Shown here: piece after piece, positions 1 to 6,597 of the stretch
How the letters are laid out: every line of letters starts with the position of its first letter
Position numbering within the stretch: position 1 is the stretch's first letter
Source: Desulfobacteraceae bacterium UBA2771
GTDB taxonomy: Bacteria > Desulfobacterota > Desulfobacteria > Desulfobacterales > Desulfosarcinaceae
DNA length: 11,432 bases
NCBI GenBank assembly: GCA_002352605.1
Contig: DEIP01000056.1
Location: 1-11,432, forward strand
Reading direction: 5' to 3'
Position numbers and translations under genes: made by a program
Notes under the pieces: model-generated
Databases searched by the model: none
Seen by the model: only the letters and a program-made list of their open reading frames with translations
Told to the model about the DNA's origin: nothing

Positions 1-744
1 CTTTTTCTTTTTGTCTTGCCGGTATCGCATTCATATGCTGTCGGCATACCGGATAGTCCCGGCAACCATGTTGTCGACCTTGCAGGAATCGTTGACGACG
101 CTACTGAGGCTAAACTCAACCAGTATTTAAGCGAACTCGAGCAGAAAACCACAGCACAACTGGCTATCCTGACAATTAGAAGTCTCGAAGGCGAATCGAT
201 TGAAGATCTTTCTATCGCGGTGGCTCATGATAAATGGAAACTCGGTCAGAAGGGAAAGGACAACGGTGTTTTGCTGCTGGTATCGCTAAAGGATAGGAAG
301 TACCGCATTGAAGTCGGCTACGGCCTTGAAGGAGTGATTCCGGACAGCCTGGCCGGAAGTATAGGCCGCAGTTATATCGTTCCTTTTTTCAGAAAAGGTG
401 ACTATTCCAATGGCGTTTATACTGCCGCGCTTGCCTTGGCCAATGAGATCGCCAAAGATTCCGGAGTAATGATAACCGGAATGCCGCAATTGAAACGCAC
501 CCCTCAAAGGACCGGAGAGAAACGATCTACCGGTATTTTGGGCACGATAATATCGATCTCATTTTTCCTGATTTTGCTTATCCTGTTTATAAGAAATCCA
601 AAACTCTTCCTTATGTTTTTGCTTTTTTCATCTATGGGTGGAAGAAGTAGAGGCTGGGGAGGCGGAGGCGGTTTCGGCGGAGGCGGCGGGTTCGGTGGCG
701 GAGGGGGAGGCTTCGGCGGAGGCGGCGCTTCAGGGGGATGGTAG
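1..744 (+). CDS. TPM-domain (YgcG-like) membrane protein, 5' end cut by window
   Basis: The frame is open from the first base. The first visible codons (LFLFVLPVSHSYA) look like the end of a Sec signal peptide, so the true start lies upstream and the TTG at 16 is not a credible start. The TPM domain (PF04536 type) follows, from about VVDLAGIVDD to ALANEIAKDSG, with the usual NGVLLLVSLKDRKYRIEVGYGLEG core. One hydrophobic helix (GTIISISFFLILLILFIR) comes next, then a basic stretch and a Gly/Phe-rich tail ending ASGGW. Signal peptide, TPM, helix and glycine tail is the standard YgcG layout. Its biochemical role is not established; TPM domains were named for a plant thylakoid phosphatase. The lemA-like gene begins 38 nt downstream, and the two families commonly occur together, so the pair is probably one operon acting at the cell envelope. 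The family call is firm, the function is not. Confidence 0.88.
   Translation, partial: LFLFVLPVSHSYAVGIPDSPGNHVVDLAGIVDDATEAKLNQYLSELEQKTTAQLAILTIRSLEGESIEDLSIAVAHDKWKLGQKGKDNGVLLLVSLKDRKYRIEVGYGLEGVIPDSLAGSIGRSYIVPFFRKGDYSNGVYTAALALANEIAKDSGVMITGMPQLKRTPQRTGEKRSTGILGTIISISFFLILLILFIRNPKLFLMFLLFSSMGGRSRGWGGGGGFGGGGGFGGGGGGFGGGGASGGW
657..738 (+). repeat. Low-complexity glycine-codon tract
   Basis: This is a run of GGC/GGA/GGG codons broken by TTC codons at quasi-regular intervals, encoding the Gly-Phe tail of the TPM-domain protein. Such tracts are typical of YgcG-like C-termini and can vary in length by slippage. Confidence 0.8.
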
Positions 745-772
745 TTCCCAATTAACTTAAAAATACTTTTAT

Positions 773-777
773 GGAGG
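773..777 (+). promoter_or_regulatory. Ribosome binding site GGAGG that sets the lemA start
   Basis: GGAGG lies 5 nt before the ATG at 783. It overlaps an earlier in-frame ATG at 771, which has no comparable site of its own, so the downstream ATG is preferred. Confidence 0.75.
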
Positions 778-782
778 ACTTT

Positions 783-1361
783 ATGTCAACGGTAACAAAA
801 ATCATTCTTGTAATAGTGGGCGTGGTTCTGCTGCTTGCGCTACTTGTAGGCGGAAAACTGGTCAGCGGTTATAACGCTGTCATTGTCATGGATGAAAATG
901 TCAAGGGAAAGTGGGCACAGGTCGAAAACCAACTCAAGCGAAGGTATGACCTTATTCCGAATCTTGTTGAAACTGTTAAGGGTTATGCAACCCATGAAAA
1001 GGAGCTCTTTGAAAACATCGCGGAAGCCAGAACAAAGTACTTTCAGGCAAAAGGTGTAAAAGATAAGGTTGCCGGTGCAAACCAACTGGAAGGCGCGCTC
1101 TCAAGACTTCTCCTTTTGAAGGAAAGATACCCGGACCTAAAGGCCAATCAGTCGTTTCTCAAGCTTCAGGACAGCCTTGAAGGTACCGAAAACAGAATTG
1201 CTGTTGAACGAAAAAGATATAACGACGCTGTGCAGATTTTAAATACGTATACCCGAACCTTTTTCGGAAGGTTCTTTGCGGCATTTGCCAACGTCTCAAA
1301 AGCAGAATACTACGAAATTCCGGAGGCCGAAAAAACTGTGCCTAAAGTTAAGTTTCAATGA
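783..1361 (+). CDS. lemA: LemA family protein
   Basis: This is a 192-residue protein with one N-terminal membrane anchor (about residues 5-24) followed by a helical domain. The LemA signature is clear: GYNAVIVMDENVKGKWAQVE (29-48), then the RRYDLIPNLV block (53-62), ETVKGYATHE (63-72) and the EAR of the next helix (81-83). The C-terminal part keeps the family run from ENRIAVERKRYNDAVQ (136-151) through NTYTRTFFGRFFA (154-166). The length matches the usual 180-200 residues. The start at 783 is chosen from GGAGG five bases upstream; an ATG at 771 would add four residues. LemA proteins are membrane-anchored helical proteins of unclear molecular function. It follows the TPM-domain gene by 38 nt and is probably cotranscribed. 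The order here is TPM then lemA, whereas lemA first is the arrangement I know best. Confidence 0.9.
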   Translation: MSTVTKIILVIVGVVLLLALLVGGKLVSGYNAVIVMDENVKGKWAQVENQLKRRYDLIPNLVETVKGYATHEKELFENIAEARTKYFQAKGVKDKVAGANQLEGALSRLLLLKERYPDLKANQSFLKLQDSLEGTENRIAVERKRYNDAVQILNTYTRTFFGRFFAAFANVSKAEYYEIPEAEKTVPKVKFQ

Positions 1362-1467
1362 CGTATAGTAGGAACTGTCCATGGTATTGGTGGGTAAGTC
1401 CTCACAGGTTCGAATCAAAATGCCGGCAGAGGCGGATCCGAATCTGGTCTTCGCGTTTCCGGTACAC

Positions 1468-1488
1468 GGGATCGATCCGTCCCTTTTT
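1468..1488 (+). terminator. Weak possible terminator after lemA
   Basis: GGGA (1468-1471) can pair with TCCC (1480-1483) around an 8-nt loop, followed by TTTTT and a second short T run. An alternative fold uses the palindromic ATCGAT. The stem is short, so this is only a candidate for ending the TPM-lemA transcript. It overlaps the stop codon of the convergent transporter gene. The rest of the 125-nt gap holds nothing I recognise. Confidence 0.3.
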
Positions 1489-2728
1489 ATCTTTTGACGG
1501 CGTTATTTGTAACGGGTAATAAAATGCAAAAGAAAAGGGAAAAAAAGCAAAACGTTGCCAGCGTCATCCAAGCAATAATATATCCAAAGTGGTCTGTGAT
1601 GCTTCCAAAGGCAACGGGCCCTACCGCAAGGCCGAGCCAACCGATGGTAGAGGCCAACCCCACGGAAGTAGCCATCTTGGATTCAGTGCTGATCTCCGCA
1701 ACCGTTACCAGGACAACACTGTTCCACCCCGCACAGGATAGGCCCAGACCAATAATGACGGGCATAAACAGTCCTCTGGGGCAGGCGGTGGTGCCCAAGA
1801 GGGCCAACATCGTCACAGTGAGGACAGCCAGTGCGGAAATGATGATCAGAACAGGCTTGCGGTGCCCGTTAAAGAGGCGGTCGCTTACGACTCCCCAGAG
1901 AATTCGGCCGACAACACCGCTGAGCATCACGATGGTTAAAAGAGAACCGGCGGCCAGCAGGGAATATCCCAACCTTTCACTGGCATACAGGATGAGAAAG
2001 GTCGCCACGATGCCTTGGGCCAGGCCCAAAAGGCCGATGATAATGGCTAAATAGAGAAACGGCTTGTTGACAAAGAGTTCGCCGAATCCGGAGAAAAGGG
2101 CCTCCCGTGCATGGGTGGTTGTCTCACCGGAAGTATTTCGTCCGGATGTCGGATCTTTGTAGTAAAAGAGCGAAAGGATGACAATCAATGCAACGACAGA
2201 ACCGATAACCCCAAGGGCATTGAATGGACCCAACTTCTGGGAAAGATAGACCATGAGCATGCCTGAGAGCGCCGCACCGGCGGTGGCGGCCGATTGTTTG
2301 ATTCCGAATACGGTTCCCCTGGTGTTTTGATCAAACCACATGAGCAATCCCTTTGAACAAACCGGATTTCCGAATCCGTAGCCAAATCCACCGATGGCCG
2401 TCATGAAAATAAAGATGGTAAAACCGGGTTTGAAGGCGCTCATAAAAAGTAATGGGGCGCCTGTGAGACCCAACCACGCAATAAGTCCTTTTTTAACCCC
2501 CTGCCGATCAACAAAGATACCGGTCGGAAAAGCGGACAGGGCCGCCGTGAAATAGAAAGTGGAGCCGATGCAGCCGATCTGGGTCCTGTTCAGGGCCATG
2601 GTCTCCTTCAAAAAAGGAGCGAGAGGGCCCCAGCCATAGGCGACGATGGAGAGAACGAGATGGGATACGACAAACACCACCAGGATGATCCAGCGGTATT
2701 GTGGGTTGTTCTTTGGAATAATATTCAT
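1487..2728 (-). CDS. Major facilitator superfamily transporter
   Basis: This is a predicted inner-membrane secondary transporter of 413 residues from the ATG at 2728. It shows the MFS pattern of two six-helix bundles joined by a hydrophilic loop (KDPTSGRNTSGETTTHAREA). The loop between helices 2 and 3 carries motif A, GIFVDRQGVKKG (residues 70-81). The equivalent loop in the second half reads GVVSDRLFNGHRKP. The N-terminus (YRWIILVVFVVSH) resembles the oxalate/formate-antiporter-like branch, but substrate cannot be read from sequence and I assign none. A TTG at 2767 would add 13 residues; I prefer the ATG because those residues are not family-like. Neither start has its own Shine-Dalgarno site. 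A 22-codon ORF with a good site ends four nucleotides before the ATG, which suggests translational coupling. It converges with lemA and has no functional partner nearby. Confidence 0.85.
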   Translation of the reverse strand: MNIIPKNNPQYRWIILVVFVVSHLVLSIVAYGWGPLAPFLKETMALNRTQIGCIGSTFYFTAALSAFPTGIFVDRQGVKKGLIAWLGLTGAPLLFMSAFKPGFTIFIFMTAIGGFGYGFGNPVCSKGLLMWFDQNTRGTVFGIKQSAATAGAALSGMLMVYLSQKLGPFNALGVIGSVVALIVILSLFYYKDPTSGRNTSGETTTHAREALFSGFGELFVNKPFLYLAIIIGLLGLAQGIVATFLILYASERLGYSLLAAGSLLTIVMLSGVVGRILWGVVSDRLFNGHRKPVLIIISALAVLTVTMLALLGTTACPRGLFMPVIIGLGLSCAGWNSVVLVTVAEISTESKMATSVGLASTIGWLGLAVGPVAFGSITDHFGYIIAWMTLATFCFFSLFFCILLPVTNNAVKR

Positions 2729-2732
2729 ATTT

Positions 2733-2801
2733 TTAACGGCTAACGGCAGCTGCTTCCAGACACCCAAAAGAAAGAGAACCGAAAGCGATCAGCAGCAGCA
2801 T
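2733..2801 (-). CDS. 22-codon leader ORF upstream of the transporter
   Basis: On the minus strand, AGGAG (2811-2815) is followed after nine nucleotides by ATG (2799-2801). This opens a 22-codon frame that begins MLLLIAFG, has a Cys in the middle and ends AAAVSR before TAA. The stop lies four nucleotides before the transporter ATG, in a different frame. The peptide is hydrophobic and resembles a short signal or lipoprotein-type leader, but I recognise no family. It may be a true leader peptide that couples ribosomes to the transporter start, or the remnant of a lost gene. The spacing and the missing Shine-Dalgarno site of the next gene support coupling; expression is unproven. Confidence 0.4.
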   Translation of the reverse strand: MLLLIAFGSLSFGCLEAAAVSR

Positions 2802-2858
2802 CAATGCGTACTCCTAACATTTGTGATTATCTTCTGCAAGACCTCAACAAATATCTAA

Positions 2859-3060
2859 ATCGATCTCGGAGCGAACTTGATCCTGGAGTGTGTGATCCGC
2901 GAAGGCAATCTCGCCGACACCGATCGGGTTGAGAAAATGCTTGATCGTCGGAAACCGATCTACGGGCGTTATCCGTCGCAACAACGGTTCCGTCCCTTTG
3001 TGTGCCTTGGAATTAAACCAGGACAAGGACCGCCGAAAAACAGCCGGCAGGGAAACCTAT
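2859..3060 (+). pseudogene. Decayed DDE transposase fragment (ISNCY-type)
   Basis: One frame reads ILECVIREGNLADTDRVEKM and then LDRRKPIYGRYPSQQRF (up to about 2990). From memory this matches the core of ISNCY-family-like transposases, where an ILDCVILEGNPADS-type segment precedes a DR..IYGR.P block and the catalytic AFDGGFAS. Instead of continuing into DGGFAS, similarity moves to the +1 frame (LELNQDKDRRKTAGRE, around 3013-3060), indicating a frameshift. There is a stop codon just upstream (2856-2858), no N-terminal domain, no later catalytic Glu region, and I see no terminal inverted repeats. It is therefore a short dead remnant of an insertion sequence. The family assignment is from recall. 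Confidence 0.55.
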
Positions 3061-3089
3061 TTTCTTCTTGACACGGTCAACCATATCAG

Positions 3090-3117
3090 GGCCTTTATTG
3101 CTAAAGGCCGTTTTTTT
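3090..3117 (+). terminator. Strong intrinsic terminator before trkA
   Basis: GGCCTTT (3090-3096) pairs perfectly with AAAGGCC (3103-3109) around a six-base loop, followed by G and seven T (3111-3117). It lies inside the long upward extension of the trkA frame that starts at a TTG at 3068, which is a strong reason to reject that start. It probably ended the transcript of the lost transposase or shields trkA from read-through. Confidence 0.85.
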
Positions 3118-3231
3118 GAAAACAGCGGGGCAAAGCGTGTTTCCGCACTCAACCGTCCCAAACTACCGAGGCCATATGGCCGTCAACGATAACGTGAAAC
3201 ATGATATTTCCGATTCGTTCAGATCTCCAAA

Positions 3232-3237
3232 AGGGAG
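3232..3237 (+). promoter_or_regulatory. Ribosome binding site AGGGAG that sets the trkA start
   Basis: AGGGAG is seven nucleotides before the ATG at 3245. An in-frame ATG at 3176 has only a weak GAGG. Starting at 3245 places the first Rossmann strand where TrkA proteins have it, near the N-terminus. Confidence 0.7.
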
Positions 3238-3244
3238 CGCATTC

Positions 3245-4657
3245 ATGCTGGGTAAACAACGGTCATCGGCGGAAAACATTCTGATCTTAGGCCTTGGCGG
3301 TGTGGGAACCTATCTGACCAAACGTCTGGTTCATGAAGGTTATGCCGTTACCGCCATTGAGCCGGACAGTCGGTTGATTCGACATACGGACGCCTATGTT
3401 GACGCTCGGCTGATTCAAGGGTCGGCCATGAGCATCCACTGTTGGCGGGAAGCCGATGCGGAAAACATCGACGTTTTGATTGCCGTTACCGACAATGACG
3501 CGGTCAACATGCTGGCGGCGATGATTGCCGACAGATTTGGGATTTCACTGAAAATCGCTCGCGTCCGTTCGATGGATTTTGACAGCCAGGATGCCGTGCT
3601 CAACGCCCATGAGCTGAAAATCGACTTGGTCATTCATCCCGAAGAACTGGCCGCACAGGAAATTGTCAGACTGGTTGAGCGAACGGCCGGTAATGAGATC
3701 ATCGATATTGCCGATGGGCAGACCCAGGTTATGGCCACCCGTGTCCACGATGCCTCGCCCCTGGCCCACCAGAACCTGAAGACGCTTTCCACGACCTACA
3801 ACACCTTTCCCTTCAGGGTCGTTGCCATTGCCAGGGGGATTACCACCATCCTGCCCGGCGGTGATCAAGAAATCCTTCCCCAGGATCAGGTACTGATCAT
3901 GGCGGCAAAGAAAAATATTCCCAAATTGATGGATCTCACCGGGGTCAAACAGCAGCGACGGCACCAGGTGATGATTTTGGGTGGTGGTCTGGTGGGCTGC
4001 CGTGTGGCCGAACTGATGGGCAAGGACGTGCGGGTCAAGATCGTTGAAAAAGACGAAACCCGGGCGGCCGAGCTATGCCACCACCTGAATCACGCCGAAG
4101 TCCTTCACGGGGACGGCTCCGATGCCGAAGTCCTTGACCTGGCCGGGTTGACGGACATGGATACCTTCATCACGGCGACCGGTGACAACGAAACCAACAT
4201 AATGAGCTGTATGCTGGCCAAACACCTGATGGATACCGCAAAAGGAGACGACGGAAGCAAGGACCGAAAGACCATTTCCCTGGTGAACAAGGAGGAATAC
4301 CTGGTTCTGGCCGCCACCAGTGGATCAGATATCGCCCTGAACAAGAAAGTGCTGGCTGCCAACGAGATTTTGAAGTTCATTCGGAGGGGGGAATTGCTGT
4401 CGGTCGCCCACCTTCACGGGTTTGACGCAGAAGTGGTGGAAATTCTGGCGGCGCCGGATTCTCCCATCACGCGAATCCCGCTTTCCAGATTAGATCCGTC
4501 TTTTCACGGAAAAATTCTCATCGGCGGTGTGTACCGGGATGAGCGGTGGAACATTGCCGTCGGCGATACCCGCATCCTTGCCAATGAACGGGTGATCGTG
4601 GTCTGCAAGTCGCTTCACCTCAAGGATGTGCACAAGCTCTTTTGGGTTAAGACATGA
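3245..4657 (+). CDS. trkA: Trk potassium uptake system regulatory subunit TrkA
   Basis: This 470-residue cytoplasmic nucleotide-binding protein gates a TrkH/TrkG-type potassium channel. It has the duplicated TrkA architecture. RCK-N module 1 carries the dinucleotide motif GLGGVG (16-21) and an acidic residue ending strand 2 (E39 in AIEPD). A TrkA-C module lies at about 145-225. RCK-N module 2 has GGGLVG (246-251) and E268 in VEKDE, and a second TrkA-C module runs from about 385 to the end. The length is close to the usual 458 residues. The second RCK module has a small charged insertion (AKGDDGSKDRK, about 332-342). The start is chosen from AGGGAG seven bases upstream; frames extending to 3176 or 3068 add non-family sequence across a terminator. 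No trkH/trkG gene lies in the window, so its membrane partner must be encoded elsewhere. It converges with the cytochrome b gene. Confidence 0.9.
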   Translation: MLGKQRSSAENILILGLGGVGTYLTKRLVHEGYAVTAIEPDSRLIRHTDAYVDARLIQGSAMSIHCWREADAENIDVLIAVTDNDAVNMLAAMIADRFGISLKIARVRSMDFDSQDAVLNAHELKIDLVIHPEELAAQEIVRLVERTAGNEIIDIADGQTQVMATRVHDASPLAHQNLKTLSTTYNTFPFRVVAIARGITTILPGGDQEILPQDQVLIMAAKKNIPKLMDLTGVKQQRRHQVMILGGGLVGCRVAELMGKDVRVKIVEKDETRAAELCHHLNHAEVLHGDGSDAEVLDLAGLTDMDTFITATGDNETNIMSCMLAKHLMDTAKGDDGSKDRKTISLVNKEEYLVLAATSGSDIALNKKVLAANEILKFIRRGELLSVAHLHGFDAEVVEILAAPDSPITRIPLSRLDPSFHGKILIGGVYRDERWNIAVGDTRILANERVIVVCKSLHLKDVHKLFWVKT

Positions 4658-4730
4658 TGATTGACAGTTGACTCCGAGCGATGCGGCACTCCGGTGCGTA
4701 CGAACCGCGAAAATTCGTCATGGCCTCCGA

Positions 4731-4769
4731 CGTGCTCCGGGATGCAACCATCGACACGCCCGGAACACG
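4731..4769. other. Hairpin between convergent trkA and cytochrome b genes
   Basis: CGTG (4731-4734) and TCCGGG (4736-4741) pair with CCCGGA (4759-4764) and CACG (4766-4769). This gives ten base pairs with one internal mismatch and a 17-nt loop. There is no T tract on either strand, so it may act as a bidirectional 3'-end or messenger-stabilising structure rather than a classical terminator. Confidence 0.45.
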
Positions 4770-4816
4770 AACAAAAATCCGGCGCCGTCTCTGTGGGTTT
4801 TATTATTTCCGGGGCC

Positions 4817-6205
4817 CTAAATGGGCCATGTCAGCTTCATGGATGGTCCGCGAAAGACAATCCCCACTAAAGTTAACACCACCAGGACGGTCACCATCAT
4901 CACGAAGAGTGACTGGACCGTTTCGTTCAGTGTGCTCCCCCATCGTTTTCGCATGAACCGCACAAACCCAACCGTAACGACCAGGAAGAGCAGTGGCGGT
5001 AAGACGCCGTCCCGGACCAGGGGGGATATCCCAACGGCCCAGGGCGCCGTTTTGACGACAAGGGCATCCACCACGATCAGGGCCGGGGTGATGACCAAAG
5101 CCGCAATGGCGGCTTTGATGGACTGTGTTCTTCCCTTGGCCGAAGCGAACCAGATCCCTTCGGTGGATTGGGGATAGGCGAGGTAAGGAATGCTCAGCAG
5201 AAATATCGCCGCGATAAGCGGAATTGCCGATACAGCCACGGCAGGATGAATATGCAGCAAAAGCTCCTGAAGTCCGGAAAAATACCAGGGCGCCCGCACC
5301 GGGTTGGGACTCAATCCCGGATTGGCCGGTAACGAAAGGGCGGTGTCGAAGCATATGGAAAATACCAGCACGGTGGCCGTCAACACCAGGGCCATGGAAA
5401 CTTCTCTGACCAGCAAATTGGGAATCACCGGCACCCGCGACGGTGTCTTATCTATTGGTGTTCCCGGGCTCCTGGGTACGACAAGGCCGCCAGCCTTGCG
5501 GATTCGCCAAAAATGAAAGCCCATCAGGCCGATCAGCAGAACCGGGATCACGGCCGTGTGCATGGAAAAGAAAAAGGGCAAGGTCCGGGAACCCAGCTCG
5601 GCGCCGTTTCCCAAGGCGCCTTGCATCCAACCGCCGATGCCGGGAACATACCCGATCATGGCAGTGACAACGGTAACGGCCCAATAGGCCAGCTGATCAT
5701 AGGGCAGCAGGTAGCCGGAGAGATTGGCCGCCAGGACCATCGAGAAAAGAAGAAGGCCGATAATCCAGTTCAATTGCCGGGGAGGGTGAAAGGCGCCGGT
5801 CAAAAAGACCCGCAGCATATGCAGCACCAAGACGACCACGAGAAAATTGGCGCACCAGTGGTGCAGATTGCGCACGAGCCGGCCAAAGGGGACCTGGGTG
5901 ATGATCGTTTGGACCGATGCGTAGGCATCGACCGGTGTGGGGACATAGATGAATTTCAAGAGTATTCCGGTGGCCATTTGCAGTAGCACCAGAGTGACTG
6001 CCATGCCGCCCAGTCCCCAGGTGAGCGTGAACCTCAGGGTTTTTTCCTTCACTACCGGCGGTCGAAAATGAAGAATCAGGTTGCCGCGTAAAAAACGCTT
6101 GCGATCCGTTTCGTTGCGGGAGCGATTCGGTGAGGGGAATGCACTGCGCCATACCCGGAGCGCCGCACCGGCGACCGAGTTGTTCGAAGTCGTTGTTTGG
6201 GTCAT
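4817..6205 (-). CDS. Cytochrome b (fused b6/subunit IV type) of a menaquinol bc complex
   Basis: This 462-residue integral membrane cytochrome b should take electrons from quinol and pass them across the membrane through two b hemes. After a roughly 45-residue hydrophilic N-terminus comes the four-helix heme domain. The ligand pairs are H115/H129 (LHHWCAN, VLHMLRV) and H216/H231 (SMHTAVIP, GFHFWRI), at the 14- and 15-residue spacings of cytochrome b6. GYLLPYDQLAYWAVTVV (164-180) is the usual Qo-region segment. The C-terminal half matches subunit IV, but the Qo PEWY motif reads APWY (305-308), with the glutamate lost, as I recall for several deltaproteobacterial menaquinol enzymes. About four more helices follow. 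Rieske and cytochrome c genes normally sit next to it; neither is present on either side. The start is ATG without a strong ribosome binding site. The gene is divergent from the ATP-grasp gene. Confidence 0.88.
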   Translation of the reverse strand: MTQTTTSNNSVAGAALRVWRSAFPSPNRSRNETDRKRFLRGNLILHFRPPVVKEKTLRFTLTWGLGGMAVTLVLLQMATGILLKFIYVPTPVDAYASVQTIITQVPFGRLVRNLHHWCANFLVVVLVLHMLRVFLTGAFHPPRQLNWIIGLLLFSMVLAANLSGYLLPYDQLAYWAVTVVTAMIGYVPGIGGWMQGALGNGAELGSRTLPFFFSMHTAVIPVLLIGLMGFHFWRIRKAGGLVVPRSPGTPIDKTPSRVPVIPNLLVREVSMALVLTATVLVFSICFDTALSLPANPGLSPNPVRAPWYFSGLQELLLHIHPAVAVSAIPLIAAIFLLSIPYLAYPQSTEGIWFASAKGRTQSIKAAIAALVITPALIVVDALVVKTAPWAVGISPLVRDGVLPPLLFLVVTVGFVRFMRKRWGSTLNETVQSLFVMMVTVLVVLTLVGIVFRGPSMKLTWPI

Positions 6206-6270
6206 GGTAAACCGAATTATTCGAAATGTCGTTCATGCTTGTGTAATAACGTATTCCAAAGTGGCACTGA

Positions 6271-6311
6271 ATAACGGTTTAGCAGACAACGCCAACGGAG
6301 ACAACCGTTAT
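6271..6311. promoter_or_regulatory. Inverted repeat, possible operator in divergent promoter region
   Basis: ATAACGGTT (6271-6279) is repeated inverted as AACCGTTAT (6303-6311), nine of nine bases, with centres 32 bp apart (about three helical turns). A further direct AATAACG lies at 6245-6251, 25 bp before the AATAACG at 6270-6276. It is 66 bp or more upstream of the cytochrome b start, in the region where its promoter should be, so a regulator-binding site is plausible. No regulator is identified. Confidence 0.35.
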
Positions 6312-6416
6312 CGGAAACGCGGCGACGGATGCATCCGCTTCATATTTTCAAGCCGCCGTTTGTCTCGGGGATGACACGGTGGTTTCCTTTTTGGGTGATT
6401 TCCGTTATGATTGGGC

Positions 6417-6465
6417 CCTTTTGCCGACGGCAACATTTGCCACGATACGCCAAAGGTGTTTTTTT
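6417..6465 (+). terminator. Terminator-like structure upstream of the ATP-grasp gene
   Basis: CCTTTTGC (6417-6424) pairs with GCCAAAGG (6449-6456) with one internal mismatch. It encloses a second perfect hairpin, GGCAA (6429-6433) with TTGCC (6437-6441). Seven T follow at 6459-6465. It reads on the plus strand although the nearest plus-strand gene upstream ends at 4657, so it could be a leader attenuator for the next gene or a block against read-through antisense to cytochrome b. Confidence 0.45.
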
Positions 6466-6486
6466 GTGACGGCCACCATAATGTGC

Positions 6487-6516
6487 TTGACATATCAAAG
6501 CGTCTTCGACTACAGG
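6487..6516 (+). promoter_or_regulatory. Possible promoter of the ATP-grasp gene
   Basis: A perfect -35 hexamer TTGACA (6487-6492) is followed after 18 bp by TACAGG, a poor -10 match. If real, transcription would start after the terminator-like structure and about 75 nt before the coding region. The evidence is one good hexamer only. Confidence 0.25.
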
Positions 6517-6535
6517 CGGTTTCTCTTGCGAGGAC

Positions 6536-6569
6536 GGAGCAGGTGGCGGAGCACGTTCACCGCCGCTCC
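6536..6569 (+). other. Leader hairpin before the ATP-grasp gene
   Basis: GGAGC (6536-6540) and GGCGG (6545-6549) pair with CCGCC (6560-6564) and GCTCC (6565-6569), leaving a four-base bulge and a ten-base loop. It ends 28 nt before the start codon and could affect translation. The remainder of the 392-nt gap from 6206 holds no convincing gene. Confidence 0.35.
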
Positions 6570-6597
6570 TGACCGGTGCGGGGAAGGTAACTGACCC

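Noticed and set aside
1395..1440. T-loop-like sequence GGTTCGAATC suggesting a tRNA or attachment site
   Set aside because: The flanking bases cannot form the five-base-pair T stem, and no acceptor, D or anticodon arms are found around it.
2729..2767. TTG start for the transporter adding 13 residues
   Set aside because: It has no ribosome binding site, the added residues are not family-like, and it would overlap the leader ORF in another frame.
3068..3244. N-terminal extension of trkA from a TTG at 3068 or an ATG at 3176
   Set aside because: The extension crosses a strong intrinsic terminator, is unlike TrkA, and the ATG at 3245 has the best ribosome binding site and the expected distance to the first Rossmann motif.
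4813..4827. Short hairpin GGCCC/GGGCC over the cytochrome b stop codon as a terminator
   Set aside because: The stem is only five base pairs and no T run follows on either strand.
6261..6280. TGGCAC resembling the -24 half of a sigma-54 promoter
   Set aside because: The required GC at the -12 position and the TTGC block are missing at the correct spacing.
6379..6594. 71-residue plus-strand frame in the divergent region
   Set aside because: It has no ribosome binding site and no recognisable protein character, and it overlaps the terminator-like and leader hairpin structures.
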